Positions 17,427 through 26,565 of a stretch of 64,000 nucleotides of DNA are shown here, piece after piece. The stretch comes from Nitrospira sp. (GTDB lineage: Bacteria > Nitrospirota > Nitrospiria > Nitrospirales > Nitrospiraceae). Positions within the stretch are counted from its first letter, which is position 1, and the number at the start of each line of letters is the position of its first letter. The stretch is taken from contig JARFXP010000003.1 of NCBI GenBank assembly GCA_029194675.1, forward strand, positions 558,001 through 622,000, in the 5' to 3' direction. The notes beneath the pieces were generated by a model that worked only from the letters and a program-made list of their open reading frames with translations, did not search any database and had not been told where the DNA came from. The position numbers and the translations under genes are program-made.

Positions 17427-18078
17427 ATTGCGCGTCCGTGGGCGCCCACGGGGATGGACACTGGCCTCCAGCCCCAGCCGCCGCGCCGTCCGCTATACCC
17501 AGGCCGTACTCCCAAACGGCGTCCCGCGGTTCACACTGTGCCGGAGCGCCGCCACCTCCGCGTCCGTCATCGGTGCATTCACCCAGTTCACCCAGTCCGT
17601 CGGTTCCGGCACGGGCACCGCCTGCAGCCACGCCTCCTTGCCTCTCCGTCCCCGCAGACTGGACCACAGCCAATCCTCTGCCTGTGCGACCAGCCCAGCC
17701 CGCAACGGATTGCGCTCGATGTACCGCAGGACTGTCAGGAGATGCTCATCCTGTTGGATGGGAAAGGCCGAAGCGGCCCTGCCAGACATGGCCGCTCAAG
17801 TGATAGTGCCGATGATAGCGTCGCACCTGTGCCGTCAGGAGCCATTGCATGAAGCGGCTGAGATCACCATCACCCCGGGGCCAGAGCACCAGGTGAAAAT
17901 GATTCGGCATCAGGCAATAGGCCAGCACCCGCATCCGCACGCGGTCTACCGCCTCCGCGAGCAGGTCGCGAAACGCCGCATAGTCCTCGGCTTTCCGAAA
18001 CACCTCCGCGCGGGCGTTCCCACGATTGATCACGTGGTAGCAGAGACCACCTGCCGAGGCGCGGGCAGCGCGCGGCAT
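17418..18078 (-). pseudogene. REP-associated tyrosine transposase (RAYT, Y1/HUH), disrupted
   Basis: Reads from MPRAARASAGGLCYHVINRG through the HUH motif in LMPNHFHLVLWP and GHVWQGRF, then shifts frame at about 17,770-17,790 into TVLRYIERNPLRAGLV, which carries the catalytic Tyr region, and WLWSSLRG. The second frame hits TAG at 17493-17495, after which 24 more coherent codons (RTARRLGLEAS...) run to the natural TAG at 17418-17420 inside the terminal repeat. With one frameshift and one nonsense codon the gene is inactive. Intact RAYTs process REP hairpins as single strands. Confidence 0.82.
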
Positions 18079-18114
18079 GCCAGCAGACTCGCAGCGGACG
18101 CAGGCTGGTCCACA

Positions 18115-18131
18115 GAAAAGTTGAATGTCCC
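18115..18131 (-). repeat. right terminal inverted repeat of RAYT unit
   Basis: GAAAAGTTGAATGTCCC pairs with 17410-17426. It lies 37 bp upstream of the RAYT start codon and bounds the unit on the right. Confidence 0.75.
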
Positions 18132-18224
18132 ATTTTTATGATCATGAGCCAACGGCTCATGAGAACTCTTCTTACCTTGTCAAGGCGATGACGCCAAAAG
18201 ATTGGCCTAATCAGACTTGGTTGA

Positions 18225-19200
18225 TCACCTTCGGGAGACCCAGACGCCGGCGTTGCCGAAGCCCACGATGTCGGCCCGCCCATCACCGGTGGTGTCGGCC
18301 AGGAACCGCGGATGTTGGTCGACTCGCCAGCCTCCGGCGTCATAGCCAAAGGTGGTGATCACCAGGCCTGGTGCCTCGAAAGTGCCGTCTCCCAGTGATC
18401 GGGCGATCCAGACGCCGGCATTACCGAAGCCCACGATGTCAGCCCGGCCATCACCGGTGGTATCGGCCAGGAACCGCGGATGTTGGTCGACCCGCCAGCC
18501 TCCGGCGTCATAGCCAAAGCCGGCGACCGCCAGCTGCGGGGCCGCGAAGGTACCGTCGGCCTGGGCGCGGGACACCCAGACCCCGGCGTTGCCGAAGCCG
18601 ACGATGTCGGCCCGCCCATCGCCGGTGGTGTCGGCCAGGAACCGCGGATGTTGGCCGACCCGCCAGCCTCCGGCGTCATAGCCAAAGTTGGCGACCACCA
18701 GCTGCGGGGCCGCGAAGGTACCGTCGGCCTGGGCGCGGGACACCCAGACCCCGGCGTTGCCGAAGCCGACGATGTCGGCCCGCCCATCGCCGGTGATGTC
18801 GGCCAGGAACCGCGGATGTTGGTCGACCCGCCAGCCTCCAGCGTCATAGCCAAAGCCGGCGACCACCAGCTGCGGGGCCGCGAAGGTACCGTCGGCCTGG
18901 GCGCGGGACACCCAGACGCCGGCGTTGCCGAAGCCGACGATGTCGGCCCGCCCATCGCCGGTGGTGTCGGCCAGGAACCGCGGATGTTGGTCGACCCGCC
19001 AGCCTCCGGCGTCATAGCCAAAGTTGGCGACCACCAGCTGTGGCGTCTCGAAGCGGCCATCTGTCTGGGCGCGGGATACCCAGACCCCGGCGTTGCCGAA
19101 GCCGACGATGTCGGCCCGCCCATCGCCGGTGGTGTCGGCCAGGAACCGCGGATGTTGGCCGACCCGCCAGCCTCCGGCGTCATAACCGAAGTTGCGGACT
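18225..19200 (-). repeat. 174-bp tandem repeat array inside the metalloprotease gene
   Basis: Six units of 174 bp (58 codons), the last one short, are near-identical at DNA level, including synonymous positions. This points to recent amplification or homogenisation. The array also creates long spurious open frames on the opposite strand. Confidence 0.85.
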
Positions 19201-20237
19201 ACCAGTTGCGGGGCCCAACCGAGGTGGCTAGGCGTGTACCCACAGAGGCTGAAGGTGTTGCCCTTCATGAGGCAGTCGACACCGGTGCCGGCAGCACAGT
19301 TCGCGCAGTTGCCGTTGACGATGCCGAAGCGTCCCCAGCCACCGCCACAATTGCACCCGCTGCTCGCATACTCGTCGGGGCAACCGAAGATGTGTCCGGT
19401 CTCGTGGGCAAACACTCGGTCGATGTTGTCGGGACCCCAACCATTGTTGTTGTAGTCCATAACAAGTCGCGGTCCGCCGATGCTCGCGTAAGCGAAATGC
19501 CCGAGCGGGTATTTCGTAAAAAAGGCGCAGTAGGTCCAGCGCGTGCCGAATCGGCTCCGAATATCTTCGATGTAGGACAGCACACCGTCCCAGTCCGCGC
19601 TGAAGCCGATTGCTCCCATCGCGGGGTTCCGCCAGTGGGCCTCCAGGTCGGGCGCCGCGGGATCTGCCGGTGTAGCCAGGTTCACATTCTGTATATCGTA
19701 CGAGAAACTGATTCCAACGATTGGATTCGTCGTCGCGAACCAGCCGAGGCCGTTCTGAACCTCGGCGATGACTTTCGTGAGCTCGGCATCCGAGAACTTC
19801 AAGACGGCCGTTGGGCCCTGGACGATGATGATGCCGACTGCAACGGTCCCCTCAAGGTACGCGCTCGTCGGCCCAGCCGACCGCGCGCCGACTCCCCGTG
19901 CTCTGGCCCGCGGGGTAGGCATCACCGTGGTACAGGTAGGCATATCCCATTGCTCACCGGCTCGTGGTCGGTCGCGCGTGGCGTTGCTGTAGGCTTGCGA
20001 TTCTCGCAGCCGCAGAGCGGCAAGCCCCAATTGCTCAACCTCGTTGAGACCATCCGGCCTGAGATCAGTCACACTAGGCGCACGTTCGGCCGTTGCCTTA
20101 TCGGGCACAGCCAGGATGCTTACCCGGCCATAGCGATGGATGGTACGTCCCGGTACTTGTCGGCTCAGTGCTGCAGCCGACGGCTGCGGTGCTCCTTCGA
20201 ACACAGCCCGTTCTGCTATGTTAAGGTCACCTGCCAT
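18225..20237 (-). CDS. metzincin-like metalloprotease with six FG-GAP/VCBS repeats
   Basis: 670 aa from ATG 20237, which follows GGGAGGTGTTCA. Residues ~80-310 form a protease-like domain with HETGHIFGCPDEY: HExxHxxGxxD, where the third zinc ligand is Asp as in snapalysin-type enzymes, followed by Cys-rich SSGCNCGGGWG and an LMKGN turn. The C-terminal ~330 residues are about six tandem ~58-residue units (GYDAGGWRV, HPRFLADTTGDGRADIVGF, GNAGVWVSRAQ) typical of calcium-binding propeller or lectin-like blades; seven blades would be usual, and the last unit stops early. No obvious signal peptide is seen. Substrate unknown. Confidence 0.75.
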   Translation of the reverse strand: MAGDLNIAERAVFEGAPQPSAAALSRQVPGRTIHRYGRVSILAVPDKATAERAPSVTDLRPDGLNEVEQLGLAALRLRESQAYSNATRDRPRAGEQWDMPTCTTVMPTPRARARGVGARSAGPTSAYLEGTVAVGIIIVQGPTAVLKFSDAELTKVIAEVQNGLGWFATTNPIVGISFSYDIQNVNLATPADPAAPDLEAHWRNPAMGAIGFSADWDGVLSYIEDIRSRFGTRWTYCAFFTKYPLGHFAYASIGGPRLVMDYNNNGWGPDNIDRVFAHETGHIFGCPDEYASSGCNCGGGWGRFGIVNGNCANCAAGTGVDCLMKGNTFSLCGYTPSHLGWAPQLVVRNFGYDAGGWRVGQHPRFLADTTGDGRADIVGFGNAGVWVSRAQTDGRFETPQLVVANFGYDAGGWRVDQHPRFLADTTGDGRADIVGFGNAGVWVSRAQADGTFAAPQLVVAGFGYDAGGWRVDQHPRFLADITGDGRADIVGFGNAGVWVSRAQADGTFAAPQLVVANFGYDAGGWRVGQHPRFLADTTGDGRADIVGFGNAGVWVSRAQADGTFAAPQLAVAGFGYDAGGWRVDQHPRFLADTTGDGRADIVGFGNAGVWIARSLGDGTFEAPGLVITTFGYDAGGWRVDQHPRFLADTTGDGRADIVGFGNAGVWVSRR

Positions 20238-20293
20238 TGAACACCTCCCTACCGTTACGAACGTTGAAGCTTGCTGCGGGTCGAAGCCTCCTA

Positions 20294-20824
20294 TCAGCGA
20301 CGGTTGACGGGTGGATCTGGTGGGAGAAAGTTCGGTGCATCCCATGAGAGGCCCTCACCGGGCCTGGTCTTGGCTTGCCGTCGTGCTTCCCAGGCGGAGA
20401 CGAACAAACGCTCCGACGGCGTGAAATCCTGTGGGAGTTCAGCCAAAGTGCCATCGATCACGCTGAGCACGCCCTCGATCTGGGCAGCACGTGCCATGGT
20501 GTCCGGGGCAACTTGGACTAGGGCCAGCCGAGGCGCGAGCACCTGGGTGACATGACCGATGGCTCGCAGGTGCGCGAGCGCTCGGTCGGCTAAACGTGGT
20601 TCAAGTACAACGAGGAATTCACGTCGGGGGTCCGGCATTGCTTGGGTACCTCCCTGGGCAGGAGCCGCGAAGGCGATCAGCGAGGAGGAGAAGACCGGTA
20701 GCATGGATCCAACGAAAACGGACGCTTGTAGCAATGAACTGATGAGTATCATTGCAAGCTTCTTTTCGCTGAGTCCGATTAATAGGACGAGGCATCCCCT
20801 GTCTACGCTTTTATCTTCCACCAT
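20294..20824 (-). CDS. secreted protein with propeptide-like domain, upstream of metalloprotease
   Basis: Up to 176 aa. A hydrophobic segment (ILISSLLQASVFVGSMLPVF, about residues 26-45) looks like a signal peptide or anchor; the true start may be the ATG at residue 25. The following ~60 residues (FLVVLEPRLADRALAHL, VTQVLAPRLALVQV, AAQIEGVLSVID) have the alternating strand-helix pattern of inhibitor I9/subtilisin propeptides. It ends 56 bp before the metalloprotease start on the same strand, so it could act as its chaperone or inhibitor. This is inference; no signature residue proves it. Confidence 0.55.
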   Translation of the reverse strand: MVEDKSVDRGCLVLLIGLSEKKLAMILISSLLQASVFVGSMLPVFSSSLIAFAAPAQGGTQAMPDPRREFLVVLEPRLADRALAHLRAIGHVTQVLAPRLALVQVAPDTMARAAQIEGVLSVIDGTLAELPQDFTPSERLFVSAWEARRQAKTRPGEGLSWDAPNFLPPDPPVNRR

Positions 20825-21009
20825 GTCAAGGTGAGAAAGCTTTCATCCGGGCACTGTCAACTTATTGAGAGCGGATAATCGGGATCAGTTCTTGTCCTTG
20901 CACCGCGTGAAGGCCTCCACTTGCCCGGTGTCAGGGTGCGGCTCTGGACCGTACTGTGCTTCTTCGAGATCCACAACGGTGAATGAAAATAACGATCTTG
21001 TACTGTGCA
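20825..21009. other. short intergenic region with small minus-strand frame
   Basis: Upstream region of the secreted-protein gene. It contains a ~41-codon minus-strand frame (MHSTRSLFSFTVVDLEEAQYG) without a recognised family, directly after the RAYT-like relic. Confidence 0.3.
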
Positions 21010-21120
21010 TCATTTTATTTCTGGGCATTTACGACTGATTGTCGAATAGCGCAAGCCGACAACACGCCCGATGTCGGACAGGCTGTAGCCAAGTTCCAGG
21101 AGCAGGGCAGATGACGGCAT
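21010..21120 (-). pseudogene. fragment resembling the DnaA-type HTH of RAYT transposases
   Basis: LLLELGYSLSDIGRVVGL followed by RYSTISRKCPEIK is like the C-terminal helix-turn-helix found on one branch of IS200-like/RAYT transposases (pattern GYSLxEIGxxLGLHYSTVSR). No catalytic domain precedes it, so it is a short relic. Confidence 0.5.
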
Positions 21121-21309
21121 TACGTCGCACGCGGTCAGCACAAGGACTGACGCCGAATAGGGGGTTCGGTGTCGGTCAGGGCGCCTCAACAGTGGCTCAT
21201 ACGATAATGTCACTTGAGACTGGTGACAGCAGGTGAGAAAAGACGACATGTGGAATCGGCGACTTATGGTTCGCTCAGCAAGACACCAAGCAGCGCGTGG
21301 TCATCACTC

Positions 21310-21930
21310 TTACGGTTTCCCCCACAAGGCTTCCAACCGCTGAGATCGGCCGCAGCTGAACTTGTAATACTTATACCGGAGCGGGTTTTCCTTGTAGTAA
21401 TCCTGGTGATAGTCCTCGGCTGGGTAGAAGGTTGAGGCCTTGACCAGCTGCGTGACGATCGGGGCAGGAAGCCGCTTGGACTGTTCAATTGCCCGCTTTG
21501 AGGCTTCCGAGAGCTGCCTTTCTTCCTCAGTCGTATAGAACACCACCGACCGATATTGATTGCCATGATCGCAGAATTGCGCGTTCGGCGTGACGGGATC
21601 GACATTGCGCCAAAAGGCATCCAACAATTTCTGATAGGTGACCTTGGTTGGATCATACGTCACTTCGATGGACTCCGCGTGGCCCGTTTGTCCGGCCGAA
21701 ACCTGTTCATAGGTGGGATTGGCAACGGTTCCGCCCATGTAACCGGACACCACCGCAAGGACTCCATCCACTTTTTCAAAGGCCTCTTCCATGCACCAGA
21801 AGCAACCTCCAGCAAAGTAGGCCTTGGCGGTAGTCGATGCGCCCTGAACTCCGCTTGAGAGTCCGCCCGTGAGAGCCGCACAAGTCACGAGACCGACCGC
21901 CATGAGTATCTGATGTCGAAGAGTCGCCAT
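21310..21930 (-). CDS. msrA: peptide-methionine (S)-S-oxide reductase MsrA, exported
   Basis: Reduces methionine-S-sulfoxide in oxidised proteins. 206 aa from ATG 21930, chosen for the AAGGAGG eight bases upstream. Residues 1-31 form a signal peptide (MAVGLVTCAALTGGLSSG), so the enzyme acts in the periplasm. The catalytic motif is GGCFWCMEEAF with nucleophile Cys43; GYMGG, GHAESIEVTYDP and NVDPVTPNAQFCDHGNQYRS are family blocks, and a further Cys near the C-terminus (KFSCG) can act in recycling. A single gene with no MsrB fusion; it stands alone. Confidence 0.93.
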   Translation of the reverse strand: MATLRHQILMAVGLVTCAALTGGLSSGVQGASTTAKAYFAGGCFWCMEEAFEKVDGVLAVVSGYMGGTVANPTYEQVSAGQTGHAESIEVTYDPTKVTYQKLLDAFWRNVDPVTPNAQFCDHGNQYRSVVFYTTEEERQLSEASKRAIEQSKRLPAPIVTQLVKASTFYPAEDYHQDYYKENPLRYKYYKFSCGRSQRLEALWGKP

Positions 21931-22066
21931 GTTCGTATCCTCCTTACCGGTAGTCATCGGAGCGGCTCGATTCTTACATCTTACTACGAGGCTCGTTGAG
22001 AGGTGGACCTGTGTACCACTCATGTGAAGCGAGGCGAGCCGGACCGGCATGTGAGTCTCTCACCCG

Positions 22067-22609
22067 TCAGACCGGAAGGTACCTGTCCAGATCTTGTTCT
22101 GCACGTTTCGCCCGTCGTTGCGGCCCATCCATGAGCTTCATGATCAGCTCAATGGCTGCTTCCGGCGAGACTGCGGTGTGGACCAATCGCTTGTCCAGTT
22201 TTCGAAAGAAAGCCACGTCGGCAGGGGAAGCTGCGACCAGAATGACCGGCTTGCCCGCTTTGACCGCCAGAGCCACCTCCGACACAGTGCCCGATCCGCT
22301 CAATCCACACACCACCACGACATGGCTGGTCAGGACATTGATGTTGTTACGGCCACTGCCCATTTCCGTGATGATCGGCACATCCACATGGCGAGACACC
22401 TTATCCTTGGCCGTCGGCAAGACGCCGATGGTCAAACTTCCGCCCACCCGCTTGGCCCCTTCGCAAGCCGCGTCCATGACGCCCACGTCACGACCGCCGG
22501 TCAAAACGACCCAGCCACGCCGTGCAATGAATTCTCCGAGGACTCGAGCATTGTCGAGATCCCTTTTCGAGGCCTTGGCCGGGCCCATCACACCAACCAC
22601 GAATCGCAT
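22067..22609 (-). CDS. LOG/DprA-fold protein (TIGR00725-like)
   Basis: Rossmann-like SLOG protein of 180 aa. Visible: an N-terminal strand VVGVMGPAKAS, LTGGRDVGVMDAACEGAK and GLSGSGTVSEVALAVKAGKPVI. The last corresponds to the nucleotide-phosphate loop of lysine decarboxylase-like/LOG proteins, although the PGGxGTxxE motif of true cytokinin-activating LOGs appears as GSGTVSE. ATG 22609 is preferred (AGGAGG upstream). It likely binds or processes a nucleotide; the substrate is unknown. It lies 31 bp after the TPR gene, same strand. Confidence 0.78.
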   Translation of the reverse strand: MRFVVGVMGPAKASKRDLDNARVLGEFIARRGWVVLTGGRDVGVMDAACEGAKRVGGSLTIGVLPTAKDKVSRHVDVPIITEMGSGRNNINVLTSHVVVVCGLSGSGTVSEVALAVKAGKPVILVAASPADVAFFRKLDKRLVHTAVSPEAAIELIMKLMDGPQRRAKRAEQDLDRYLPV

Positions 22610-22640
22610 CACTCCCTCCTACGGTCCGTTTCCTCTCCTT

Positions 22641-24278
22641 TTAAAACCGGGAGGCCGTGAGGTGCACCTCTGCATGCTCCCATGCCTGTTGCCATTCCTT
22701 TTCCACGTCGTTCGCTTCACGGCTTTTCTGCTGAGCACGGAGGCTCTGCATGAGTCCAAACTGGGCCCAGCCGTTGCGTGGATTCTTCGCCAGGTCCGCT
22801 CGGTAGACTGCTTCCGTCTTGCCGGGTTTACCGGCCTTCAGCAAGACGGCGCCGAGATAGTGGCGAATCGGAATCGGCCAGAATGGAGGTTCGTTGTACG
22901 GGAGCTCGTCCTCCAGCTTGACGGCATCAGCGAACGAGGTGATGGCCTCATCGTATCTATGGCGGTGCATCGCGAGCTCACCGGCCAACAGTCGTTCCGC
23001 GATCTTGAGCAGAGCCCGTTCGGTTTTCTCCTCCGGAGTCCGATCCGGTCCGAAGCGGTTAGCGATACCTGTCAGCACCATGTGCTCGCCCTCAGCCCCG
23101 GGCAAGCGACCTGACACCGAGAGAGCCATTCCCCTTCCCAGTCGCCAGATCCCCTGTTGCAGGCGTAGCGGCTTGGGAGAAGGCGGTTCGCGCAGCAGTT
23201 CGTCCCACTGTCCGAACCTGATCATGGACCACAAAGGAGTGGGAAGGTACCATTCCTTCCATTTATCCCTCCGCGCTTCGGCTTCGGTGATCGTTCCCGT
23301 CAGTTGACGCGCCACCTTCAAGGCCTCAGTTTTTCGTCCCTCTATCGCTAGGGAAGCCCAAAGGAAATGTAGATTGTGGGTGTAGTAACCGTCGGCATAG
23401 TCGCCGGTCAACTTTCGGCCGGCCAAATAGTTGCGATCCACGTCCACGGCATGCCTATTCCGTTCAGCTGCCTCATGGTATCGACCCAGTCTCATGTAGA
23501 TGTGGGCCGGCATATGGACCAAGTGACCGGCACCCGGCATGAGCCCGGGCAATCGTTCGGCACAGGCCAGGGCTCGGTCCGGGGCCCGGGAAGCTTCCAC
23601 GCTATGGATGTAGTAGTGGCAGGCTCCGGGATGATCCGGAAAGCGGGACAGAAGCGACTCCAATGTGGACACGAGCTCCTCGGTGCCGGGCTTTGGCCGA
23701 CCAGCTGCAGTCCATAGATCCCACGGGCGCAGGTCCATCAAAGCCTCAGCGAACAACACGCCGGCATCCGGATCGCTTGGAAACTGCCGCCAGACTACAC
23801 GCATGGCATCCGCATAGGCTTTATCGAGAGCCGGTCGTGCATGTGCGTTGACATTGTATCGCTTGCCGATCGCATCGATATAGGCCTGCTCGGCTGGACT
23901 CGCCTGGGCACGATGAGCGCGAGCCTTTTGTACGGCATCCCACGCTCGTCGTTCGGCTACCTTATCCATCGCTGCGTTGATGTTCGGACCCGACGCGAGT
24001 GCCACACCCCAATAGGCCATCGCTGCGGAGGGATCGAGACGAGCGGCTTCCTCGAAGGCCCTGATAGCTTCTTCATGGTTGAAGGCGTACACGAGCCGTA
24101 AGCCTTGATCAAAGTATTGTTGCGCTTCGGTGGAGCTCGTCGTGATGGGATGATGAAGGGTGCCGAGATCGTCAAAAAGGGGTACCCGAGAGGCCTGGCG
24201 TTCAGCTGCCGCCGCCAGATCAATCGCCAACAGCCCGAGCCACGACACAGCCCACAATAAGAGGCGAAAGATGCTCAT
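22641..24278 (-). CDS. exported tetratricopeptide-repeat protein
   Basis: 545 aa with an N-terminal signal peptide (LLLWAVSWLGLLAIDLAAAA). It starts with EAQQYFDQGLRLVYAFNHEEA and FEEAARLDPSAAMAYWGVAL, the TPR opening typical of large periplasmic proteins of this type. Further TPR-like helices follow (HMPAHIYMRLGRYHEAAERN, HRYDEAITSFADAVK, HYLGAVLLKAGKPGKTEAVY). It contains CHYYIHSVE and repeated His residues that are family features of unknown meaning. It probably scaffolds protein contacts in the periplasm; no catalytic function can be assigned. Confidence 0.8.
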   Translation of the reverse strand: MSIFRLLLWAVSWLGLLAIDLAAAAERQASRVPLFDDLGTLHHPITTSSTEAQQYFDQGLRLVYAFNHEEAIRAFEEAARLDPSAAMAYWGVALASGPNINAAMDKVAERRAWDAVQKARAHRAQASPAEQAYIDAIGKRYNVNAHARPALDKAYADAMRVVWRQFPSDPDAGVLFAEALMDLRPWDLWTAAGRPKPGTEELVSTLESLLSRFPDHPGACHYYIHSVEASRAPDRALACAERLPGLMPGAGHLVHMPAHIYMRLGRYHEAAERNRHAVDVDRNYLAGRKLTGDYADGYYTHNLHFLWASLAIEGRKTEALKVARQLTGTITEAEARRDKWKEWYLPTPLWSMIRFGQWDELLREPPSPKPLRLQQGIWRLGRGMALSVSGRLPGAEGEHMVLTGIANRFGPDRTPEEKTERALLKIAERLLAGELAMHRHRYDEAITSFADAVKLEDELPYNEPPFWPIPIRHYLGAVLLKAGKPGKTEAVYRADLAKNPRNGWAQFGLMQSLRAQQKSREANDVEKEWQQAWEHAEVHLTASRF

Positions 24279-24440
24279 TGACGGCTTTTTAGCAGACGTG
24301 CCCCACGCCTGGCTAGAGGACAGGTGTGCCTGTTGAGGGGATCGCTGTCGCGCGGGTCAGTTGGATTCGCTCTTTTTTACTCGCGAAGTGCTCAGAAGCT
24401 TCCGGAGCCGATGGTCAACCCTGACCAGATCAGGCACAGC

Positions 24441-25100
24441 TTACAGATTGAGCGACGAGCGTTCACTTGTCTGAGGAGAAAACCGATGTTCAGCTTCCTC
24501 AGGAGGATTCGGCATCTCGATTTCAGTCGGTTTCTTCCGACCGATACGGCTTCGCTTGATGGAGGCGGCCGCCGTGCCGGTTGAGGTCGTCGAAAATGTA
24601 CCGGCTTCCAGCTCTTCACCGAGATGAACGAGGACCTGTTGCTGAGAGCTGACCAAGGAGGTGAGCTCCTGAATGTGTGAAGTAAGCCGAGCAATCTCAT
24701 CCTGTTGCCCGACCAGACAGGCCCGGAGTTCAGCGACCTCTTCCGACTGAACAAGAGTTGGTGCCTGGGCCGGCTTTTGCAAGATCGTGACCGTTGCTTC
24801 CGGTGGATGATCTGCTGCCTGAACTCGATTTCCGTTCCGCTGGACGTCATCTTGGCGGATCGCCGTGTGTTCCATCGTTCGGTCTGGTAGCGCAAGCGGT
24901 TTACGGATCCGCGAAGAAGCCTCGTCCTCATACCGTGTCACGTACGCGAAGAGCTCAACTACCTTGCGCCAGCAAACAGCTCCCGCATCGAGCAGTAGTT
25001 GGCCATAGGGAGCGGGCACCGGACGAGCTTCATCGATCTGCTTCTGCGATGGAATTCGATGAATGAGGTTGATCGGTTCTTTGTTGAATCGTGGGGCCAT
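24441..25100 (-). CDS. hypothetical coiled-coil protein
   Basis: 219 aa, start after GAGAGGATCC. N-terminal part MAPRFNKEPINLIHRIPS, then a predicted helix with DAGAVCWRKVVELFAYVTR. Residues ~115-165 form a coiled coil (VAELRACLVGQQDEIARLTS, ELTSLVSSQQQVLVHLGEEL). The tail is basic and low-complexity (SIKRSRIGRKK). No family is recognised; codon usage and ribosome site support a real gene. Stand-alone. Confidence 0.6.
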   Translation of the reverse strand: MAPRFNKEPINLIHRIPSQKQIDEARPVPAPYGQLLLDAGAVCWRKVVELFAYVTRYEDEASSRIRKPLALPDRTMEHTAIRQDDVQRNGNRVQAADHPPEATVTILQKPAQAPTLVQSEEVAELRACLVGQQDEIARLTSHIQELTSLVSSQQQVLVHLGEELEAGTFSTTSTGTAAASIKRSRIGRKKPTEIEMPNPPEEAEHRFSPQTSERSSLNL

Positions 25101-25224
25101 GTGGCGGATCCTCTCCCATTCGGACCTAGTGTGATGTTACCAATGTACCTACTCCTTCACGGATGCAGGAGTCAACCCTTTTGTTCTGCAAGAGACGAAA
25201 TATGTTCGGAGTCCTTAGAGAATT

Positions 25225-26565
25225 CTAGAATCGCGTCACGCTCGAGAAATGAAACTGCGGGAGGGCCACGGCTGGAACCAGCATCTTTCCGGTTTCCGAA
25301 GTGACCGCCTCCATGGGCGCGGTCCAAGCGGTAAGGTGTCGAAATGCCTGGAGCGGACTTTCATGAAACCTGAAATTTCTTACGGCTGAGACGATTTCCC
25401 CCTTCTCGACAAGGAATGTCCCATCTCGTGTCATACCGGTCAGCGTGAGATCACGAGGATTCACGGGGCGGATGTACCAGAAATTCGTCACCAGAATCGC
25501 GCGTTCCGCACCTTTGATCAGATCCTGAATCGAATGCGCCTGGGGCCCCTCGACCGACAAGGCGGGAGCCTCGAGTGTCGGAATGGTTATCACTCCATGG
25601 ACCTTCGCCGTAAAGCGGTCGTAAGCCAGTTGTTTGAGGGTTCCATGGTCGATCCACTCTGAAGCCGTACTGGGCAAACCTTCATGTGTAAATCCCTCTC
25701 CAAGCAGGTCGGCATGATCCGCAAGGTTCCGGAGAGTCAACCGCTCGTCCACGATCGCTTGTCCCAGCTTGCCGGCGAAAGGACTTGTCCCCTTCATGTA
25801 AGACTTGGCATCCAGTGACCAAATCAGCCACGCCCAGAGGCCGGCCACGGCAGCCGGTTCAAGGATGACGGGATAACGTCCCGGCGGGAGCTCGTACGCA
25901 TCACGACCTCGCTTGGATTTGGCAATGGCCGCCAATGTCCGCTCTTGAATCCTCAAGTGATCGATCGACCGATGAGCAGCCGCGCTCCAACCGGTGGCAT
26001 CACCGGCTTGGACTGTCAGGCTGAACCGGGCGTCTGCTCGACGTTCGTAACCGAACAGTCCGTTGTCGGCGGCAATCCCTACTGCCGTCGCCGACGACGA
26101 GACGACGCCGGCCGCCATGATGTTCTCCATCCGGCAGTGCCCGATCGCTTCATTGGCATACTCCAGCCTTTTGGCCGGACCTGCCGCCATGGTTTCCGGT
26201 TTCGCCGTCTCTCGAACAGGGAACCAGCTCGGATCGGGAGGCGGAAGGTATTCGGGATCAACCGGTGAGATCCGAGCAATCCGTTCGGCACGAGCCAAGG
26301 TGTCCTGAATCGCCCCGGCGGTAAAATCAGTCGTGCCGGCGGTCCCATGTCGACCCCCGAAGGCGACCGTCACGGCCAGAGAGCCCCGTCTCGCATCGAC
26401 ATTTTGAATGACTTGATTATTGGCGAATCTCGTCGTTCCCGCATGGTGATCGCGAAGACGGACGATCGTATGATCAGCGGATGAGCGGGTCATGACCAGC
26501 TCGCTCAGAAAACGAAACTCGTCCGAGCTGGTCATCTTCGGCCAGGTGCCGTTCAGTACGGTCAT
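25225..26565 (-). CDS. TldE/PmbA-type metalloprotease subunit
   Basis: 446 aa of the TldD/PmbA superfamily. It is the non-catalytic partner type (TldE), lacking an HExxxH motif: at the equivalent position it reads PAAVAGLWAWL. Other family blocks are RFANNQVIQNVDARRG, DLLGEGFTHEGLPSTA and FWYIRPVNPRDLTLTG with VEKGEIVSAVRNFRF. With TldD it forms a heterodimeric protease that trims unfolded peptides (microcin B17 maturation in E. coli). The ATG overlaps the tldD stop (ATGA), so the two are coupled. Confidence 0.86.
   Translation of the reverse strand: MTVLNGTWPKMTSSDEFRFLSELVMTRSSADHTIVRLRDHHAGTTRFANNQVIQNVDARRGSLAVTVAFGGRHGTAGTTDFTAGAIQDTLARAERIARISPVDPEYLPPPDPSWFPVRETAKPETMAAGPAKRLEYANEAIGHCRMENIMAAGVVSSSATAVGIAADNGLFGYERRADARFSLTVQAGDATGWSAAAHRSIDHLRIQERTLAAIAKSKRGRDAYELPPGRYPVILEPAAVAGLWAWLIWSLDAKSYMKGTSPFAGKLGQAIVDERLTLRNLADHADLLGEGFTHEGLPSTASEWIDHGTLKQLAYDRFTAKVHGVITIPTLEAPALSVEGPQAHSIQDLIKGAERAILVTNFWYIRPVNPRDLTLTGMTRDGTFLVEKGEIVSAVRNFRFHESPLQAFRHLTAWTAPMEAVTSETGKMLVPAVALPQFHFSSVTRF

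Noticed and set aside
18225-19200. CRISPR-like regular repeats
   Set aside because: The units are 174 bp, contiguous and encode in-frame 58-residue blades; there are no spacers.
18480-20240. 586-codon open frame on the + strand
   Set aside because: It is the antisense of the tandem FG-GAP repeats; its repetitive Arg/Gly/Pro content and lack of a start context mark it as a shadow of the metalloprotease gene.
22094-22660. 188-codon + strand frame
   Set aside because: Antisense of the LOG-like gene, rich in His/Arg without motifs.
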